Shown here: in pieces, positions 1-8,349 of the stretch
Layout of the letters: every line of letters starts with the position of its first letter
How positions within the stretch are numbered: position 1 is the first letter of the stretch
Assembly: GCF_000337815.1 (NCBI RefSeq)
Contig: NZ_AOLN01000011.1
Coordinates: 372,001 to 436,000 of the forward strand
Reading direction: 5' to 3'
Length of the DNA: 64,000 nt
DNA from: Haloferax mucosum ATCC BAA-1512
GTDB lineage: Archaea; Halobacteriota; Halobacteria; Halobacteriales; Haloferacaceae
Program-made: the position numbers and the translations under genes
The notes under the pieces: model-generated
The model's input: only the letters and a program-made list of their open reading frames with translations
Database searches by the model: none
What the model was told of the DNA's origin: nothing

Positions 1-424
1 GATCTTTTCCGCGGGCATCGTCCAGTCGAGCGAGCGTGACGTGAGGCGAAAACTCGTGGGCTTCGGCGTCGAAGCCGAGAGCCGTCGTCTCGCGTTCGAG
101 CGCCTCGTGAAGCCGCGTCATCTCGGGTGCACCGTCGGTGACACCGGCCCAGACGACCCGTATGTAGTCGAGCGAGGGGAAGACGCCGAGTCCGCTGACT
201 TCGGCCTCGAATGGCTCGACATCGGCCGCTTCGATGGCGTCTTCGACCGCGTTTTCGACCGTATCGAGTCGGTCCGTCGGCGTCTCACCGAGGAATTTCA
301 GCGTGACGTGCGCCTGTTCGGAGTCGGTCAACCGGAGGCTTTCGGCGTCTGAGAGCAGTTCCTGCACTTCGGCGACGCCCTCCGAGAGCGACGGCGGAAG
401 GTCGATTGCGAGGAACAATCGCAT
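1..424 (-). CDS. thpR: RNA 2',3'-cyclic phosphodiesterase (2H family), partial at left edge
   Basis: The visible 141 residues begin MRLFLAIDLP and run off the left edge, so the C-terminus is missing. Two HxT motifs, at residues 39-41 and 128-130, are the catalytic pair of the 2H phosphoesterase family, here of the LigT/ThpR type. Such enzymes hydrolyse 2',3'-cyclic phosphate ends of RNA and act in the cytosol; the true archaeal substrate is uncertain. The ATG at 424 is favoured because a TATA-like stretch (TTAAG on the minus strand, near 450) lies about 27 bases upstream, which fits a leaderless transcript. It is followed upstream, on the same strand, by the histidine phosphatase gene. Confidence 0.85.
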   Translation of the reverse strand, partial: MRLFLAIDLPPSLSEGVAEVQELLSDAESLRLTDSEQAHVTLKFLGETPTDRLDTVENAVEDAIEAADVEPFEAEVSGLGVFPSLDYIRVVWAGVTDGAPEMTRLHEALERETTALGFDAEAHEFSPHVTLARLDDARGKD

Positions 425-573
425 GAGAGACTAGTCGGTCGAATCGAACTTAACTGTCTCCCGGCGACAGAGACGCATCGTCTGTTGGCGTCGCCAGCGA
501 CCGTCGGTATCTATCGGGAGGACCGTCAGCAGTCGAAAGCGTCGCTCGTCGAAGTCGTTTCCCGTAAAAATCA

Positions 574-1215
574 TCATCCCTCGAAGTCGTCCGCACCGCC
601 GCGTTCGGTGGTCGGGCCGTGGTCGAGGACAGCCGCCCGTTCGTCCGGCGGGACCCACGTCCGGACGAGACTGGCGAGCGCGTCGCCGACGAAGGTCGCT
701 TCGTACACGTCGGGCATGGACAGACCGGTCCAGAACTCGTAGCCGTATCGTGGGTCGTAGGCGTTGAACACGAGCGCCATGAGCGTTCCGTGGGTGCCGA
801 CGACGACGTGGCGACCGGGGTAGGCCTCGACGAGTCGGTCTACGGCGGCCACGCCGCGGGCTTGGGCTTCGGCGTGTGATTCGCCACCGGGATGGGACGC
901 CGTGGGGTCCGCCCACAACTCCTCGACGGCCGCGTCGAAGTCCTCGACGTGTCGGCCCGCGAGTTCGCGTTCACGAAGGTCCTCATCAACGACCAGCGGT
1001 ACGTCGGCGGCGTCGGAGACGCCCGTTACGGTCGCTCGGGCGCGTTCGTACGGACTCGTGGCGACGATATCGGCGACATCGGCGAGGTGGGCAGTCACGC
1101 GTGCGGCGTCGCGGCGACCTCGACGGGAAAGCCCGCGGCTCCGTTCGGCATCGGGTATGTACGGCGAGTGGGCGTGCCGGACGAACGAAACTACGGTCAT
1201 CGAGGGCGCAGTCAT
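574..1215 (-). CDS. Histidine phosphatase family protein
   Basis: This 213-residue protein carries the histidine phosphatase signature. Arg13-His14 lie in the N-terminal strand (VRHAHS), SPYERAR at 54-60 supplies the second arginine, an RERE stretch supplies the acidic residue near 85, and THGTLM near 140 supplies the second catalytic histidine. The RHG motif reads RHA, a tolerated variation. The family removes phosphate from small metabolites or proteins via a phosphohistidine; the substrate cannot be told from sequence. The start at 1215 has a T-rich TATA-like box (minus-strand CTTTTTAG) about 28 bases upstream; an in-frame ATG at 1200 is the alternative. It is transcribed away from the TPR gene. 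Confidence 0.85.
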   Translation of the reverse strand: MTAPSMTVVSFVRHAHSPYIPDAERSRGLSRRGRRDAARVTAHLADVADIVATSPYERARATVTGVSDAADVPLVVDEDLRERELAGRHVEDFDAAVEELWADPTASHPGGESHAEAQARGVAAVDRLVEAYPGRHVVVGTHGTLMALVFNAYDPRYGYEFWTGLSMPDVYEATFVGDALASLVRTWVPPDERAAVLDHGPTTERGGADDFEG

Positions 1216-1306
1216 TCGCAGACGGTCACCTCTGCGAGGCTAAAAAGCGGTCGGTGTCGCCGCTCTGACGTAGCGTTTAACCGCCGTGACACCCAAACCC
1301 GGCTAT

Positions 1307-2047
1307 ATGACCGACGACGGCAACCGACCCCACCAATTCTCGGAAGGCCAGGGGTTCGACGAGGACTACTCTGATTTCTCGCTCGACCCGCCGGAGCTTT
1401 CGGTGGACCCGACGAAGGTCGATCCGGTCGATTCACGCGTCCTCACCGACATCCTCGACGAGCGTAACATCGACCCCGAGGACGTCGATGTGGAGCAACT
1501 GCTCGACGTCGGCCTCTCGTATATGCAGATCAATCGCTTCGAGGAAGCCACCGAAGCGTTCGAGCGCACCGCTCGATTCGCGGACGACGGCTCCCCGCTC
1601 GCACAGGAGGCGTGGGCGAACAAGGGCGCGGCACACGCGCAACTCGAAGAGTGGGACGAGGCAATCGGGTCGTACTACGAAGCGCTCGACATCGACGACG
1701 ACGGCGAACACGCCGCGACGGCTCACACGAACCTCGCGTACGCGCTGTGGGAGTCCGGCCAGACCGCCGACGCATTAGACCACGCAGAGCGCGCCGTCGA
1801 ACTCGACCCGCGCTTCCCGCAGGCGTGGTACAATCGCGGCTTTTTCCTCCACGAGCGAGGGCTGAACGAAGACGCCGTCAACGCCTTCGACAACGCGATT
1901 CGTCTCGGAATGCGCAACCCGACGGTCCACGAGGAGAAGGCGCGCGCACTCGAAGAACTCGGCCGCGAGGAAGAAGCAGAACAGGCACAAAAGCAGGCTG
2001 ACGACATCCGCGAGCAGGCCGAAGCCGAACTGGTCGAGGATTACTGA
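1307..2047 (+). CDS. Tetratricopeptide repeat protein
   Basis: This is a 246-residue acidic protein. From about residue 65 it holds three or more TPR helical hairpins, recognisable by GLSYMQINRFEEATEAFERT, AWANKGAAHAQLEEWDEA and AWYNRGFFLHERGLNEDAV. TPRs are protein-protein interaction scaffolds, and no partner is evident. A longer reading could start at GTG 1286, but the TTTAA box at about 1276-1281 lies some 30 bases before the ATG at 1307, so I chose the ATG as a leaderless start. Its stop codon overlaps the start of the following DUF424 gene, implying translational coupling and perhaps a shared role. Confidence 0.88.
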   Translation: MTDDGNRPHQFSEGQGFDEDYSDFSLDPPELSVDPTKVDPVDSRVLTDILDERNIDPEDVDVEQLLDVGLSYMQINRFEEATEAFERTARFADDGSPLAQEAWANKGAAHAQLEEWDEAIGSYYEALDIDDDGEHAATAHTNLAYALWESGQTADALDHAERAVELDPRFPQAWYNRGFFLHERGLNEDAVNAFDNAIRLGMRNPTVHEEKARALEELGREEEAEQAQKQADDIREQAEAELVEDY

Positions 2048-2349
2048 TGCTCCTCCGCGAACGAGAGACGCCCGAAGGACTCCTCGTGTCGGTCTGTGAC
2101 TCCGACTGCATCGGCGAGACGTACACCGACGGCGGTGTCTCGCTGGACGTGACCGAGGACTTCTACGGCGGCGACGAAGCCGAAACCGTCGATGAAGACA
2201 CCGTCGTCGAGAGCCTCACCCGCGCGACCGTCGCCAACATCGTCGGCGAAGAGTCCGTCTCCGTCGCCATCGACGCCGGACTCGTGGACGAAGCGGCCGT
2301 CCTCGAAGTGGGCGGCACGCTCCACGCGCAACTGCTCTGGCTTCGCTAA
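2047..2349 (+). CDS. DUF424 family protein
   Basis: This is a 100-residue acidic protein, MLLRERETPEGLLVSVCDSD. It resembles the archaeal DUF424 family: an N-terminal strand region with a GLLVSVCD-type motif, then a TRATVANIVGEESVSVAIDAG-like segment. The family has been linked to translation factors in some archaeal neighbourhoods, but I know of no firm function. The start overlaps the stop of the upstream TPR gene by one base (TGATG), so the two are almost certainly co-translated. The gene converges on the histidine kinase gene about 90 bases later. Confidence 0.82.
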   Translation: MLLRERETPEGLLVSVCDSDCIGETYTDGGVSLDVTEDFYGGDEAETVDEDTVVESLTRATVANIVGEESVSVAIDAGLVDEAAVLEVGGTLHAQLLWLR

Positions 2350-2440
2350 CGCAGGCGTTCTCCGTGCTGGTCTCTCGCCGCACTGCTGTAGCCGTCACTG
2401 CTTCGATACGCCGAGCAGTCGAGTGCGAAACGCGAACCGG

Positions 2441-3508
2441 TTATTCGCTTTCCCCGTCCGCTCGAAGTTCGAGACCCGTAATCTCGAATCTCGAACCGCC
2501 GACCGACTCGGCGAGTTCGATACACCAATCGTGTGCCATGGCCGTTTGTGTGACGATAGCCAGTCCGAACCCGGTTCCGTCTGTTCCTGTCGTGTAGCCG
2601 GCTTCGAACACCTCGTCGCGGTCTTCGGCCGGAACGCCGGGACCGTCGTCTGCGACGTAGAATCCGGGGTCACCCGTCCGGCCCGTGGTCGGGCCGACGG
2701 TCACGGTTAGCTGGCCACAATCGTCGGTGTCGCAACCGTGTTCGATGGCGTTCCGAAACAGGTTCTCGAAGATGTGTCCGAGGAGATTCGGGTCCGCGCG
2801 GAATACGACCGTGTCGGAGACGACCAGTTCGGCATCGCCCGTTTCGACGTGTTCCCACGCGCGTTCGGCTTGCGTTTCGAGGTCAACAGTGACGAGTTCA
2901 TTGACCGAGTCGTGGCGGGCGAAAATCAGCGCGTCGGAGATGATTTCGTCGATGCGGCTGAGCGCGTTGGCGACGCGTTCGAGTTGCGACGGGACGACGC
3001 CCTCTTCGAGAAGCGAATCGACGTATCCCGACGCGACCGAAAGCGGGTTTCTGAGGTCGTGTGAGAGCATGCGGGCGACGCTCTGCAGTCGCGCCGCTTT
3101 CTCATCGACCTCCAGTTCGGCGCGCTTTCGGTCGGTGATATCCAGGTGGATGACCTGAATGTACATCTCGTCGCCCACCGAGAACCGAGAGGCACGCATC
3201 GTGAACCACTGTCGTTCGTTCTCGTTGTGACACGGATACTCGAACGAGAACGTGTCGCGGTCGCCGCGAGCGACCGCCCGAATACCGTCTCTCGCCGTCA
3301 TTGCCGTCTTATCCCCACTCACGTCACAGATATCGAGATAGTTCGACCCAATCGAGCTACTATCGTCGGTGCGTCCGTGTTCGTTGCCGAACTCGCGCCA
3401 CGTCTGGTTCGTATAGATGATGACTCCCTCCGCGTCCAAAATTGCGAGTTGTGTCGGAAGCGCGTCTAAACTCGAAGACGCGAGTGAGGGGGAGAGAGTC
3501 ATACACAT
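2441..3508 (-). CDS. PAS-domain sensor histidine kinase (orphan)
   Basis: This 355-residue protein has a PAS domain at about residues 14-125, with no transmembrane segment, so it is a cytosolic sensor. A dimerisation/phosphoacceptor helix follows with SHDLRNPLS (His150). The ATPase domain has the N box FENLFRNAIEHG (247-258), the G1 box DDGPGVP (287-293) and the G2 box GTGFGLAI (311-318). It should autophosphorylate on His150 in response to a PAS-sensed signal. No response regulator gene is nearby, so it is an orphan, as most haloarchaeal kinases are. The start could also be ATG 3502. It is divergent from sufS. Confidence 0.92.
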   Translation of the reverse strand: MCMTLSPSLASSSLDALPTQLAILDAEGVIIYTNQTWREFGNEHGRTDDSSSIGSNYLDICDVSGDKTAMTARDGIRAVARGDRDTFSFEYPCHNENERQWFTMRASRFSVGDEMYIQVIHLDITDRKRAELEVDEKAARLQSVARMLSHDLRNPLSVASGYVDSLLEEGVVPSQLERVANALSRIDEIISDALIFARHDSVNELVTVDLETQAERAWEHVETGDAELVVSDTVVFRADPNLLGHIFENLFRNAIEHGCDTDDCGQLTVTVGPTTGRTGDPGFYVADDGPGVPAEDRDEVFEAGYTTGTDGTGFGLAIVTQTAMAHDWCIELAESVGGSRFEITGLELRADGESE

Positions 3509-3763
3509 ACAGTGGGACGTGAGCTACTTGATTTGTTTGGACGGTGTATATGTTCGATTCAGCACGGTCAGAAGCGAGAGAATGGCAAATCGGGGGGTCC
3601 CAAAACGGCACACAAGGGGTGGGCACGTCGATGTCTGTACCCGCCGAAACGGCTGGACTGTCACTGATTCCGACACCATCAGACAGACGACGTAACTGGA
3701 ATCGGTTTCGAAGCGATTCCGGGACCGAAGACGTGTTGTGCCTACGGGGGTAACGTATTTGTA
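3509..3763. promoter_or_regulatory. Divergent intergenic region, histidine kinase / sufS
   Basis: This 255-base gap separates two divergently transcribed genes, so it should hold both promoters. An A/T-rich minus-strand stretch near 3528-3540 is a weak TATA candidate for the kinase. For sufS, the sequence GTAACGTATTTGTA lies only about 5-18 bases before the ATG, which is too close for a usual TATA box, so the sufS promoter is not obvious. I see no convincing gene here. Confidence 0.4.
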
Positions 3764-5044
3764 ATGGAAGCGAAGGAATCGTATCCCGTCAACGTCGGCG
3801 CTATCCGGTCGGATTTCCCCATCCTCGAACGGAACGTCGGCGGCGACACTTCGACGCCGGGCGAACACGACGATGACACGACACCGCTCGTCTATCTCGA
3901 CAACGCCGCCACGAGCCACACCCCGAAGCAGGTTGTCGATTCGATAGTCGAGTACTACCACGGCTACAACTCGAACGTTCACCGTGGCATCCACCACCTG
4001 AGCCAAGAGGCTTCTATCGCCTACGAGGACGCCCACGACCGAGTCGCCGAGTTCATCGGTGCCTCTGGCGGACGCGAGGAAGTCGCGTTCACCAAGAACA
4101 CGACCGAAGCGATGAACACGGTCGCGTACGCGTGGGGACTCAACGAACTGAGTCCGGACGACTCCGTCGTCCTCACCGAGATGGAACACCACGCCTCGCT
4201 CGTCACGTGGCAACAGATAGCCAAGAAAGTCGGCGCAGAGGTGCGCTACATCCGCATCGACGAGGACGGCCGTCTCGACATGGAACACGCGAAGGAACTC
4301 ATCGACGACTCGACGAAGATGGTTTCTGTCGTCCACATCTCGAACACGCTCGGGACCATCAACCCCGTCTCCGACCTCGCGGACATGGCCCACGACGTCG
4401 GCGCGTACATCTTCGTTGACGGCGCGCAATCGGCACCGACCCGCCCGGTCGATGTCGAGACCATCGACGCCGACTTCTTCGCCTTTTCGGGCCACAAGAT
4501 GTGCGGTCCGACCGGCATCGGTGCGCTCTACGGTAAGCGCGATATCCTCGACGAGATGCAACCGTACCACTACGGCGGGTCGATGATTCGCCGCGTCACC
4601 TTCGACGACGCCACGTGGGAAGACCTCCCGTGGAAGTTCGAAGCCGGGACGCCGCCCATCGCACAGGGCATCGGCTTTGCCGCCGCCATCGACTATCTCG
4701 ACGACATCGGCATGGAGAACGTCCAAGCCCACGAGGAACTCCTCGCCGAGTACGCCTACGACCGACTCAGCGAGTTCGACGATATCGAAATCTACGGTCC
4801 GCCGGGCGACGACCGCGGCGGACTGGTGTCGTTCAACCTCGACGGCGTCCACGCTCACGACCTCTCCAGCATCCTCAACGAGCAGGGCGTTGCCATCCGC
4901 GCCGGCGACCACTGTACGCAACCGCTTCACGACAAACTCGGCGCGGCCGCCTCGACGCGCGCGTCCTTCTACATCTACAACACGAAAGACGAAGTAGACG
5001 CGTTAGTCGAAGGGCTCGACATCGCCCGCGAACTGTTCGCCTGA
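3764..5044 (+). CDS. sufS: Cysteine desulfurase, SufS type
   Basis: This 426-residue PLP enzyme takes sulfur from cysteine as a persulfide for Fe-S cluster assembly. The PLP lysine is Lys245 in FSGHKMCGPTG. The substrate-binding segment YLDNAATSHTP is at 44-54 and HRGIHHLSQEA at 73-83. The persulfide cysteine is Cys384 in AGDHCTQPLH, placed as in SufS (group II) enzymes rather than IscS. Residues 25-41 form a small acidic insertion, as expected for a halophile. The SufU/IscU-like scaffold gene lies 175 bases downstream, so the two act together. A hairpin with a T-run follows the gene. Confidence 0.95.
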   Translation: MEAKESYPVNVGAIRSDFPILERNVGGDTSTPGEHDDDTTPLVYLDNAATSHTPKQVVDSIVEYYHGYNSNVHRGIHHLSQEASIAYEDAHDRVAEFIGASGGREEVAFTKNTTEAMNTVAYAWGLNELSPDDSVVLTEMEHHASLVTWQQIAKKVGAEVRYIRIDEDGRLDMEHAKELIDDSTKMVSVVHISNTLGTINPVSDLADMAHDVGAYIFVDGAQSAPTRPVDVETIDADFFAFSGHKMCGPTGIGALYGKRDILDEMQPYHYGGSMIRRVTFDDATWEDLPWKFEAGTPPIAQGIGFAAAIDYLDDIGMENVQAHEELLAEYAYDRLSEFDDIEIYGPPGDDRGGLVSFNLDGVHAHDLSSILNEQGVAIRAGDHCTQPLHDKLGAAASTRASFYIYNTKDEVDALVEGLDIARELFA

Positions 5045-5114
5045 ACACGCTCGGCGTCCCTCAACACGCTCGCTGTCGCCCGCGAACAGTCACCGCACGC
5101 CGCTTGCGGCCCGA

Positions 5115-5134
5115 AGCGGGTTCCGCTCTTTTTT
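5115..5134 (+). terminator. Hairpin with T6 run after sufS
   Basis: AGCGG, a GTT loop and CCGCT form a 5-bp hairpin followed by C and six T residues at 5129-5134. This resembles an intrinsic terminator and lies between the sufS stop and the promoter of the scaffold gene. The stem is short, so termination may rely mainly on the T-run, which is enough for archaeal RNA polymerase. Confidence 0.5.
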
Positions 5135-5219
5135 GCTGGGCGAGCGTACCCGGCGAAATCGGCCGATTTGCGGCCCCGGAATCCTTTTACCGCGCTCGGG
5201 CGTAGCCCCGACGAACACA

Positions 5220-5645
5220 ATGGGCATTGGCTCAGACATGTATCGTCAGCAGATTTTGGACCACTACAAGAACCCCCGAAACCACGGCCGGCTCGACTCG
5301 CCGACGTTCAGTCACACGGGGGAGAATCCCTCCTGCGGCGATACCATCACGATGGACGTGCAACTCGCCGACGACGGCGAGACGATAGAGCGCGTCGCGT
5401 TCTCCGGCGATGGCTGTGCCATCAGTCAGGCGTCCGCGAGCATGCTCACCCAGCGGCTCCCGGGGACGACGCTCTCGGAACTAAACGAGATGGACACCGA
5501 CGACATCACGGAGATGCTCGGCGTCGATATTTCGCCGATGCGCGTCAAGTGCGCTGTCCTCGCTCGACAGGTCGCACAGGACGGCGCGAAGATTCACGAC
5601 GGCGAGATAGAAATCGAGCAGACGAAAACCGAAGACGACGACTGA
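5220..5645 (+). CDS. sufU: Fe-S cluster assembly scaffold, SufU/IscU type
   Basis: This 141-residue scaffold protein has the three cluster or zinc ligands of the IscU/SufU family: Cys39 with Asp41 (PSCGDT), Cys66 (GDGCAIS) and Cys111 (RVKCAVLA). YRQQILDHYKNPRNHG at 8-23 is the family's N-terminal signature. It receives persulfide sulfur from SufS. The insertion between the second and third cysteines favours the SufU type. A longer frame opens upstream at 5133, but the TTTTAC box at about 5185-5190 sits some 33 bases before ATG 5220, so a leaderless start there is preferred. It thus has its own promoter despite following sufS. Confidence 0.92.
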   Translation: MGIGSDMYRQQILDHYKNPRNHGRLDSPTFSHTGENPSCGDTITMDVQLADDGETIERVAFSGDGCAISQASASMLTQRLPGTTLSELNEMDTDDITEMLGVDISPMRVKCAVLARQVAQDGAKIHDGEIEIEQTKTEDDD

Positions 5646-5663
5646 AGTCGTTCGGGTGCGCGC

Positions 5664-6017
5664 TTATTCTTCGTTCGTCCGCGACCCGAGCGCCGCGGCC
5701 AGCGCGACGAGGTAGCCGAGTCCGGCTTTGACGTCCGGGTCTCGCGTCGCTCGAAGGAGTCCGACCGCTCCGAGCGGCTCGGCATCGGCGTCTTCCGCGT
5801 CGGCGACTTCGGCGAGCGTGCTCCCGGTTCGTGCGATCGAGTGCACCATCTCGTCGTCCATCGCGCCGACGCCGAGTTCGACCACGTCGATGCGGTCGTT
5901 GACGAGACCGAGTCGTTCGACGAGGACGGCGACTTCTTCGGGGTTGTTCTCGATAGCCCGAACGAGTTCGTCGGGCACCGCCTGTTCGGTCGATTGTGGG
6001 TTCTCTTGGTCTTGCAT
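5664..6017 (-). CDS. DUF1641 domain protein
   Basis: This is a 117-residue acidic protein with a DUF1641-like core: LVERLGLVNDRIDVVELG in the middle and LLRATRDPDVKAGLGYLVALAAALG at the C-terminus. In archaea and bacteria DUF1641 genes commonly sit beside NAD(P)/FAD-dependent oxidoreductases of the sulfide:quinone reductase type, and the protein is thought to be a helper subunit. Here the partner is only a remnant ten bases upstream (6028-6203), so this gene may have lost its enzyme or serve a paralogue elsewhere. It ends 18 bases from the convergent scaffold gene. Confidence 0.8.
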   Translation of the reverse strand: MQDQENPQSTEQAVPDELVRAIENNPEEVAVLVERLGLVNDRIDVVELGVGAMDDEMVHSIARTGSTLAEVADAEDADAEPLGAVGLLRATRDPDVKAGLGYLVALAAALGSRTNEE

Positions 6018-6027
6018 CGTCCGTCCC

Positions 6028-6203
6028 TCAGAGCATTCCTCTGGCGGTCAGCCAGTACGATTCGTTGTACGTACGACTCGGTCGTCCGGGTCGGTAGCCT
6101 CGACCACGAAGTCGGTCTCGACGCGGACGCCGCAGTCGGCGAGTCGATTCGAGACCACCGTCCCGCCAGTTCCACCGACGACGACCACGATTCGCTGTGT
6201 CAT
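6028..6203 (-). pseudogene. Collapsed NAD(P)/FAD-dependent oxidoreductase remnant
   Basis: Reading leftward from ATG 6203, the first residues MTQRIVVVVGGTGGTVVSN form a Rossmann FAD-binding start typical of sulfide:quinone reductase-like enzymes. The frame stops after about 51 residues. In another frame the last codons before the DUF1641 start read RTYNESYWLTARGML and stop, which resembles the C-terminal tail of the same enzyme class. About 350 residues that such an enzyme needs between the two ends are absent and the frames no longer match, so I read it as an internal-deletion pseudogene. The match of the tail is from memory and short, so this is an inference. Confidence 0.55.
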
Positions 6204-6437
6204 CACGTTCACTTACGTGAGTAGTCGTTTCCGAGGGCGTCAGTATTGAACCACATCCCCAATATTGTGGGAACTGACAGACGGTGAGGCGATAGGGAGA
6301 CGGTGTTCAGTTCGGAGATAGTCGTTTCAGTCTTCCCAGACGAGATTGGGAAGTAGACACGACTGCTGGTGCTCAACGTCGTGGTTTCGAAGCGAAAGGG
6401 AGGACATGGAGTCTTGGGTTTGGAGCGGAAGCCGGGT
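6204..6437. other. Intergenic region between radA and the oxidoreductase remnant
   Basis: These 234 bases hold no credible gene. A 7-bp inverted repeat, CTTCCCA at 6332-6338 and TGGGAAG at 6347-6353, forms a hairpin with an 8-base loop, and could mark the 3' end of the minus-strand radA transcript. CCACA/TGTGG arms around AATATT at about 6250-6270 form a second weak palindrome near the promoter position of the remnant gene. Confidence 0.4.
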
Positions 6438-7469
6438 CTATTCGGGCTTGAGACCGCCGTCCTGCACGCGCATGATTCCCTCGCCGTCGGCAAGGTTCGG
6501 CGCGTCAACGAGACGGACGATACGCTTGTCACCTTTCGACTTGCGGAGGTAGATACGGAACGTCGAGGTGTGGCCGAGGATGTTGCCACCGATAGGTTGT
6601 GTCGGGTCGCCGAAGTAGGAGTCGGGGTTCGACGCGACCTGGTTCGTGACGAGGATACCCGTGTTGAACAGGTCGCCGATGCGCATCAGGTCGTGGAGGT
6701 GCTTGTTGAGCTTCTGCTGGCGTTCTGCGAGTTCGCCACGACCGACGTACTCAGCGCGGAAGTGTGCCGTAAGCGAGTCAACACAGAGCAGGCGAACCGG
6801 CCACTCGGTGTCTTCGTGGTCGCCGGCGAGTTCCTTGGCCTTCTCGGCGAGGAGAATCTGGTGGTTGGAGTTGAACGCCTTTGCGACGTGAATCTTGTCG
6901 AGGACGTCATCGACGAGCGCCGTCATCGTCTCTTCGTCGTCGATAGAGCCTTCGATGCCGCGGTCATCGAGCGTCGCTTCGAGGACATCGTCTTCGAGAC
7001 CGCGGACCATGTCGTCGATACGCTCCGGGCGGAACGTGTCTTCGGAGTCGATGAAGATACAACCGCCGCCGAGGCCGCCCTGTTCGGGCGGGAGTTGGAC
7101 GTTGACGGCCAGTTGGTGCGTAATCTGAGACTTACCGGCACCGAACTCGCCGTAGACTTCGGTGATGGACTGTGTTTCGAGGCCGCCGCCGAGGAGTTCG
7201 TCCACTTCGTCGATTTGCCAGCTCAGCTTGCCGATTTGCTGGCGTCGTTCGAGGACCATCGAACCGGTCTCGAAGCCACCGACATCGGCGGCGTCACGGG
7301 CCACGTTAATGATGTCCGAGGCCGTGCTAGAGCCGATGTCGGCCTTGTTAGACAGTTCGCCGGGGCTGGCGACTGCGATAGACTGGTAGCTGTCGTAACC
7401 GCTCTCGACGAGTTTGTCGGCGGTGGCCGGGCCGACACCGGGGAGACTTTCGAGGTCGTCTTCTGCCAT
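6438..7469 (-). CDS. radA: DNA repair and recombination protein RadA
   Basis: This 343-residue protein is the archaeal Rad51/RecA recombinase. It forms filaments on single-stranded DNA and drives strand exchange in double-strand break repair. A helix-hairpin-helix domain ([13 protein letters not shown]) occupies the first 60 residues. The polymerisation motif region precedes the ATPase core, whose Walker A is GEFGAGKSQ (107-115). A Walker B stretch, [12 protein letters not shown], lies further on, and the L2 region ends in the GGN element of PIGGN. The frame extends nine codons upstream, but [11 protein letters not shown] at 7469 matches the known haloarchaeal N-terminus. It stands alone between pspAB and the oxidoreductase remnant. 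Confidence 0.98.
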   Translation of the reverse strand: MAEDDLESLPGVGPATADKLVESGYDSYQSIAVASPGELSNKADIGSSTASDIINVARDAADVGGFETGSMVLERRQQIGKLSWQIDEVDELLGGGLETQSITEVYGEFGAGKSQITHQLAVNVQLPPEQGGLGGGCIFIDSEDTFRPERIDDMVRGLEDDVLEATLDDRGIEGSIDDEETMTALVDDVLDKIHVAKAFNSNHQILLAEKAKELAGDHEDTEWPVRLLCVDSLTAHFRAEYVGRGELAERQQKLNKHLHDLMRIGDLFNTGILVTNQVASNPDSYFGDPTQPIGGNILGHTSTFRIYLRKSKGDKRIVRLVDAPNLADGEGIMRVQDGGLKPE

Positions 7470-7615
7470 ACCCAGTCGTTCCGCCCATACCCACATAAAC
7501 CCTCGTTAACAGCGGAGTGAAAGTGAAATCGAGGGACTGCGGCTACCCGATGACGACTGTCTGACGGAGGTTGAAGTTGGAAGTCGAGACGTTCGGTGGC
7601 GATGAAAGAAGTCGA

Positions 7616-7640
7616 GTCAGGTCAGGTCAGGTCAGGTCAG
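7616..7640. repeat. Tandem pentanucleotide repeat, five copies of GTCAG
   Basis: Five perfect head-to-tail copies of GTCAG lie about 20 bases beyond the stop codon of pspAB (minus strand) and 150 bases upstream of radA. The tract is non-coding in all plausible gene models. It is the sort of short tandem repeat that varies in copy number by slippage, so it could serve as a strain marker. Confidence 0.9.
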
Positions 7641-7659
7641 AGCAAGGCAGGCCAAGCCA

Positions 7660-8265
7660 TCAGTTCCACGGGTGCCCATCTCGCGTCGAGGGCCAAAGCG
7701 GGTACCAGTAACTCTCGTCGTCTTCGATTTCGAGTTCGCCGTTGAGGACCGATTCGAGTTTGAACTCCAGTTGTTGGTTCCGGTTCGACGTTCCCTGTGG
7801 CGAAAACGGGTAATACGCGCCGCGGCGGAACGAGTACACCCAGTAGGCTCGGTCGCCATCCTTTCGGAACCCGAAGAGTGCCGCGAGCAGGCGCGACCCG
7901 TAGCCGCGTTCGATGAACTCGTCGGCCGCGAAGTGGACACTCGTCACGAGGTCCTCTGGGTCGTCGTCAACGAGGATTACCCAGTTGTAGCCGTGACCGT
8001 CTGTGTGGCGACGGAACTCGGTCCCGGTCTCTTCCTCTCCGGCGGTGAGGATAGCCTCGACGGCGTCGACGGTGTCTGCGAAGTCGGTGCTATCGACGGA
8101 GGAAAAACAGAGTGCCGCTTCGTTAGACGGGTCGAATCCAAGGTCGGCTTCCATCGTCAGATACGCCGTGCTCATCCCGAAGAGGTCGTCGGGGTCGGCT
8201 CGGCTGGTCGCGTCTGACTCGGCGCTGATGCCAAGTGCGGCGCGGACTGAATCGAAGAGTCCCAT
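7660..8265 (-). CDS. pspAB: PspA-associated protein PspAB
   Basis: This 201-residue acidic protein begins MGLFDSVRAALGISAESD. I recognise it as the PspAB family, found with HtpX and PspA-type envelope-stress genes in actinobacteria and haloarchaea. Its role is poorly defined; a part in membrane stress response is inferred from this association. It has no transmembrane segment. A GTG two codons upstream would add two residues; the ATG at 8265 gives the family's usual N-terminus. The gene lies 84 bases downstream of htpX on the same strand, so the two likely form an operon, which supports the assignment. Confidence 0.8.
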   Translation of the reverse strand: MGLFDSVRAALGISAESDATSRADPDDLFGMSTAYLTMEADLGFDPSNEAALCFSSVDSTDFADTVDAVEAILTAGEEETGTEFRRHTDGHGYNWVILVDDDPEDLVTSVHFAADEFIERGYGSRLLAALFGFRKDGDRAYWVYSFRRGAYYPFSPQGTSNRNQQLEFKLESVLNGELEIEDDESYWYPLWPSTRDGHPWN

Positions 8266-8349
8266 GGCCACCGGTAAGGTGGCTGGTAACTTAGCGTCGT
8301 GGGACAGTCATCGGGCGGTCGCAGAAAAAACGCCGCGGGTGAAACCGAC

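Noticed and set aside
3524-4930. 468-residue minus-strand frame opposite sufS
   Set aside because: It is the antisense reading of sufS, open only because third positions are rich in G/C. The plus frame has clear PLP-enzyme motifs.
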